In this document: in pieces, positions 5,086 through 6,381 of the stretch
Position numbering within the stretch: the stretch's first letter is position 1
Layout: each line of letters starts with the position of its first letter
The notes under the pieces: model-generated
Databases searched by the model: none
Told to the model about the DNA's origin: nothing
The model's input: the letters and a program-made list of their open reading frames with translations, nothing else
Position numbers and translations under genes: made by a program
DNA from: an uncultured Gemmatimonadota bacterium
GTDB lineage: Bacteria; Gemmatimonadota; Gemmatimonadetes; Gemmatimonadales; Gemmatimonadaceae
DNA: 6,381 nucleotides
Reading direction: 5' to 3'
Assembly (NCBI GenBank): GCA_946479995.1
Contig: CAMLIU010000101.1
Location: 1 to 6,381, forward strand

Positions 5086-6381
5086 GCGCGGCCGTGGTGT
5101 CCTCGTCTTCCTGGAGGATGCCGGTCTGGGCGGGATGCCGGCACCGGAAGGGCCGTGCACCGCGCGCGAGCGCCGAGTCGCGCGCCACCTTGCAGGTCTC
5201 CAGTGCCCCGTCAATCGCCTGCTGAAGCTCGCTGCGCAACATGTCGGTCTGCGGCGCCGACGCGTGCTCGGTGAGGAAGATCTTGTACTCCTGGAACGCC
5301 GTGCGCAGCTCCAGCCCGGCCCCGCGCAACTGACCCTGGCGGGTGAAGTCGCGTGCACGGTTCACGTGCAGCATGACTTCGCGCGCGTCAGCCTCGGCCG
5401 TGTTCGTGGTGGGCGGCACTGCCCCCACGGGTGTGGAATCGCCGTTCGCGCGCTCCGCCGCCTGCATCGCGGCGCGGCGCAGGCGCAGGCCACCGTCCAT
5501 CGGGGAGAGGGAGTCGCCCCCAGCGGCGGTCGAATCGCTGCGCAGGCTGTCATGCGGCGTGAGCGCGGTACCGGCGAGGGTCACGAGCATCGAGGCGCTG
5601 TCCGCGGGGGCCGTGGCGGTGGGCGCCGCCGCCGCCGCCGCGGGCGTCTTCGCCGTATCGAACGCCGTGGCCGGCATGGGTCTCGGAGCGATGGCGCTCC
5701 TGCCGCCCAGCAGGGCGCGGAGCTGCGCTGGCGGCCGGACGGCGAGGGCGCCCCCGCCGATGACCAGGGCGAGGGCCACGAAGACGAGCCCACCGCGGCG
5801 CCGGCGCGGCGGCGGCGCCACCACCGGTCGCGGGCGCGATGTCGTCGCGCTGACCGCCGGCACGACGGCCGGCGTCATCATGCGCGTTGCCGCACCGACG
5901 GCGAGGGCAGCGCCACGGAAGGTGGGCAGGCCGGTGGCGCCGCGCACGTCGCGCGCGAAATCCAGCACGTTGCCGTAGCGGTCGTCCGGCTCGGGTGCGA
6001 GCGCACGGTCGAGCGCCTTCTGCACTCGGGGCGGCCAGGGCACGTTCGGCTTCACCTCGCTGAGGGTGAGCGGCCTGGCGGTCAGGCGCTGCACCAGCGA
6101 CTGCTTGGAGGTGAGCGCCGGATGCGGCAGCACGCCGGTGAGCATGTTGAACAGCACGAGCCCCAGCGAGTAGAGGTCGGTGCGCGCGTCCAGCGCCTCA
6201 CCGGCGATCTGCTCCGGGCTCATGTACTCCGGTGTCCCGATCGCCACGCCGAGCGAGGTGACCGTCTGGTCGCCGGCCTGGGTGGTCTTCGCGATGCCGA
6301 AGTCCACGATCTTCGCCTGCTCGCGGCCGTCGTGCTGCGTGGTGACGAGGATGTTGTCCGGCTTCAGGTCGCGGTGGACGA
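5072..6381 (-). CDS. Transmembrane serine/threonine protein kinase, PknB type (5' end beyond the right edge)
   Basis: The visible 435 codons start inside the catalytic loop, so the N-lobe (glycine loop, ATP-binding Lys) is missing from the window only because of its edge. Numbering from the first full codon: catalytic VHRDLKPDN (1-9), metal-binding DFG (26-28), activation segment ending GTPEYMSPEQ (48-57), and helix F motif DARTDLYSLG (64-73), the kinase domain closing near PDDRYGNVLDFARDV (131-145). The catalytic residues seen are intact, so it should be active. A Thr/Pro-rich linker leads to RRRR (192-195) and one membrane segment (about 197-214), which places the kinase in the cytoplasm and the rest outside. 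The outer part is Ala/Pro/Thr-rich, then probably helical (about residues 330-405, NTAEADAREVMLHV onward), with Cys396 and Cys413 near the end. No PASTA or other named sensor domain is recognisable. A GTG at 6307 would start inside the kinase core and is not the real start. What it senses and phosphorylates is unknown. Confidence 0.93.
   Translation of the reverse strand, partial: VHRDLKPDNILVTTQHDGREQAKIVDFGIAKTTQAGDQTVTSLGVAIGTPEYMSPEQIAGEALDARTDLYSLGLVLFNMLTGVLPHPALTSKQSLVQRLTARPLTLSEVKPNVPWPPRVQKALDRALAPEPDDRYGNVLDFARDVRGATGLPTFRGAALAVGAATRMMTPAVVPAVSATTSRPRPVVAPPPRRRRGGLVFVALALVIGGGALAVRPPAQLRALLGGRSAIAPRPMPATAFDTAKTPAAAAAAPTATAPADSASMLVTLAGTALTPHDSLRSDSTAAGGDSLSPMDGGLRLRRAAMQAAERANGDSTPVGAVPPTTNTAEADAREVMLHVNRARDFTRQGQLRGAGLELRTAFQEYKIFLTEHASAPQTDMLRSELQQAIDGALETCKVARDSALARGARPFRCRHPAQTGILQEDEDTTAAPRYP
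5625..5639. repeat. Short GCC triplet repeat, five units
   Basis: Five GCC units lie inside the kinase gene. On the coding strand they encode part of a run of six alanines in the outer low-complexity region. This is a simple repeat that may vary in copy number without breaking the frame. Confidence 0.85.

Noticed and set aside
1..6381. CRISPR arrays, tRNA or rRNA genes, transposases and insertion-sequence ends
   Set aside because: No regularly spaced direct repeats, cloverleaf or rRNA signatures, or transposase motifs were seen on either strand.

Overview
The window is GC-rich bacterial DNA with strongly G/C-ending codons, tightly packed genes and 4-base (GTGA) or start-codon overlaps. Gene content suggests a Gram-negative free-living bacterium: a lipoprotein, a YbbA/YbbP-type ABC exporter, a four-helix-bundle (23S IVS/S23-type) protein, an HPt-receiver pair and a transmembrane PknB-type kinase. 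Gemmatimonadota or a neighbouring high-GC phylum would fit, but no marker gene proves it.

Left part (1-3374). A lipoprotein gene cut by the left edge runs leftward from position 84. Its start codon shares two bases with the start of a rightward LolD/YbbA-type ATPase gene (83-790). The ATPase is followed directly by a large FtsX/MacB-fold permease with ten predicted membrane segments (796-3348). ATPase and permease should form one complex in the inner membrane. Their layout recalls the divergent tesA / ybbA-ybbP arrangement of Proteobacteria, so the truncated lipoprotein may be a TesA-like esterase. That is inference, because only its signal peptide is visible.

Middle (3375-4094). A 43-codon leftward reading frame with a good signal peptide and host-like codon use looks like a small exported protein. 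A 216-base spacer with three copies of an 8-bp purine repeat follows, and then a rightward four-helix-bundle protein gene. That gene's codon use is clearly less GC-biased than its neighbours, and its 3' end overlaps the next gene convergently by 18 bases.

Right part (4077-6381). On the minus strand, an HPt phosphotransfer protein gene is translationally coupled (GTGA) to a single-domain receiver. No histidine kinase lies in the window, so the pair probably serves a phosphorelay encoded elsewhere. Divergent from it is a 35-aa single-pass membrane protein gene (4951-5058). This converges on a Ser/Thr kinase gene (5072 to the right edge) whose N-terminal lobe lies outside the window. The kinase has the HRD and DFG motifs, one membrane segment and an Ala/Pro-rich outer region ending in a helical segment with two cysteines.

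I do not see a clearly new defence or mobile system. The best leads are the two unlisted small membrane or exported proteins, the overlapping divergent starts at 81-86, the G-quadruplex-like tract at the end of the receiver gene, and the purine-flanked four-helix-bundle cassette.
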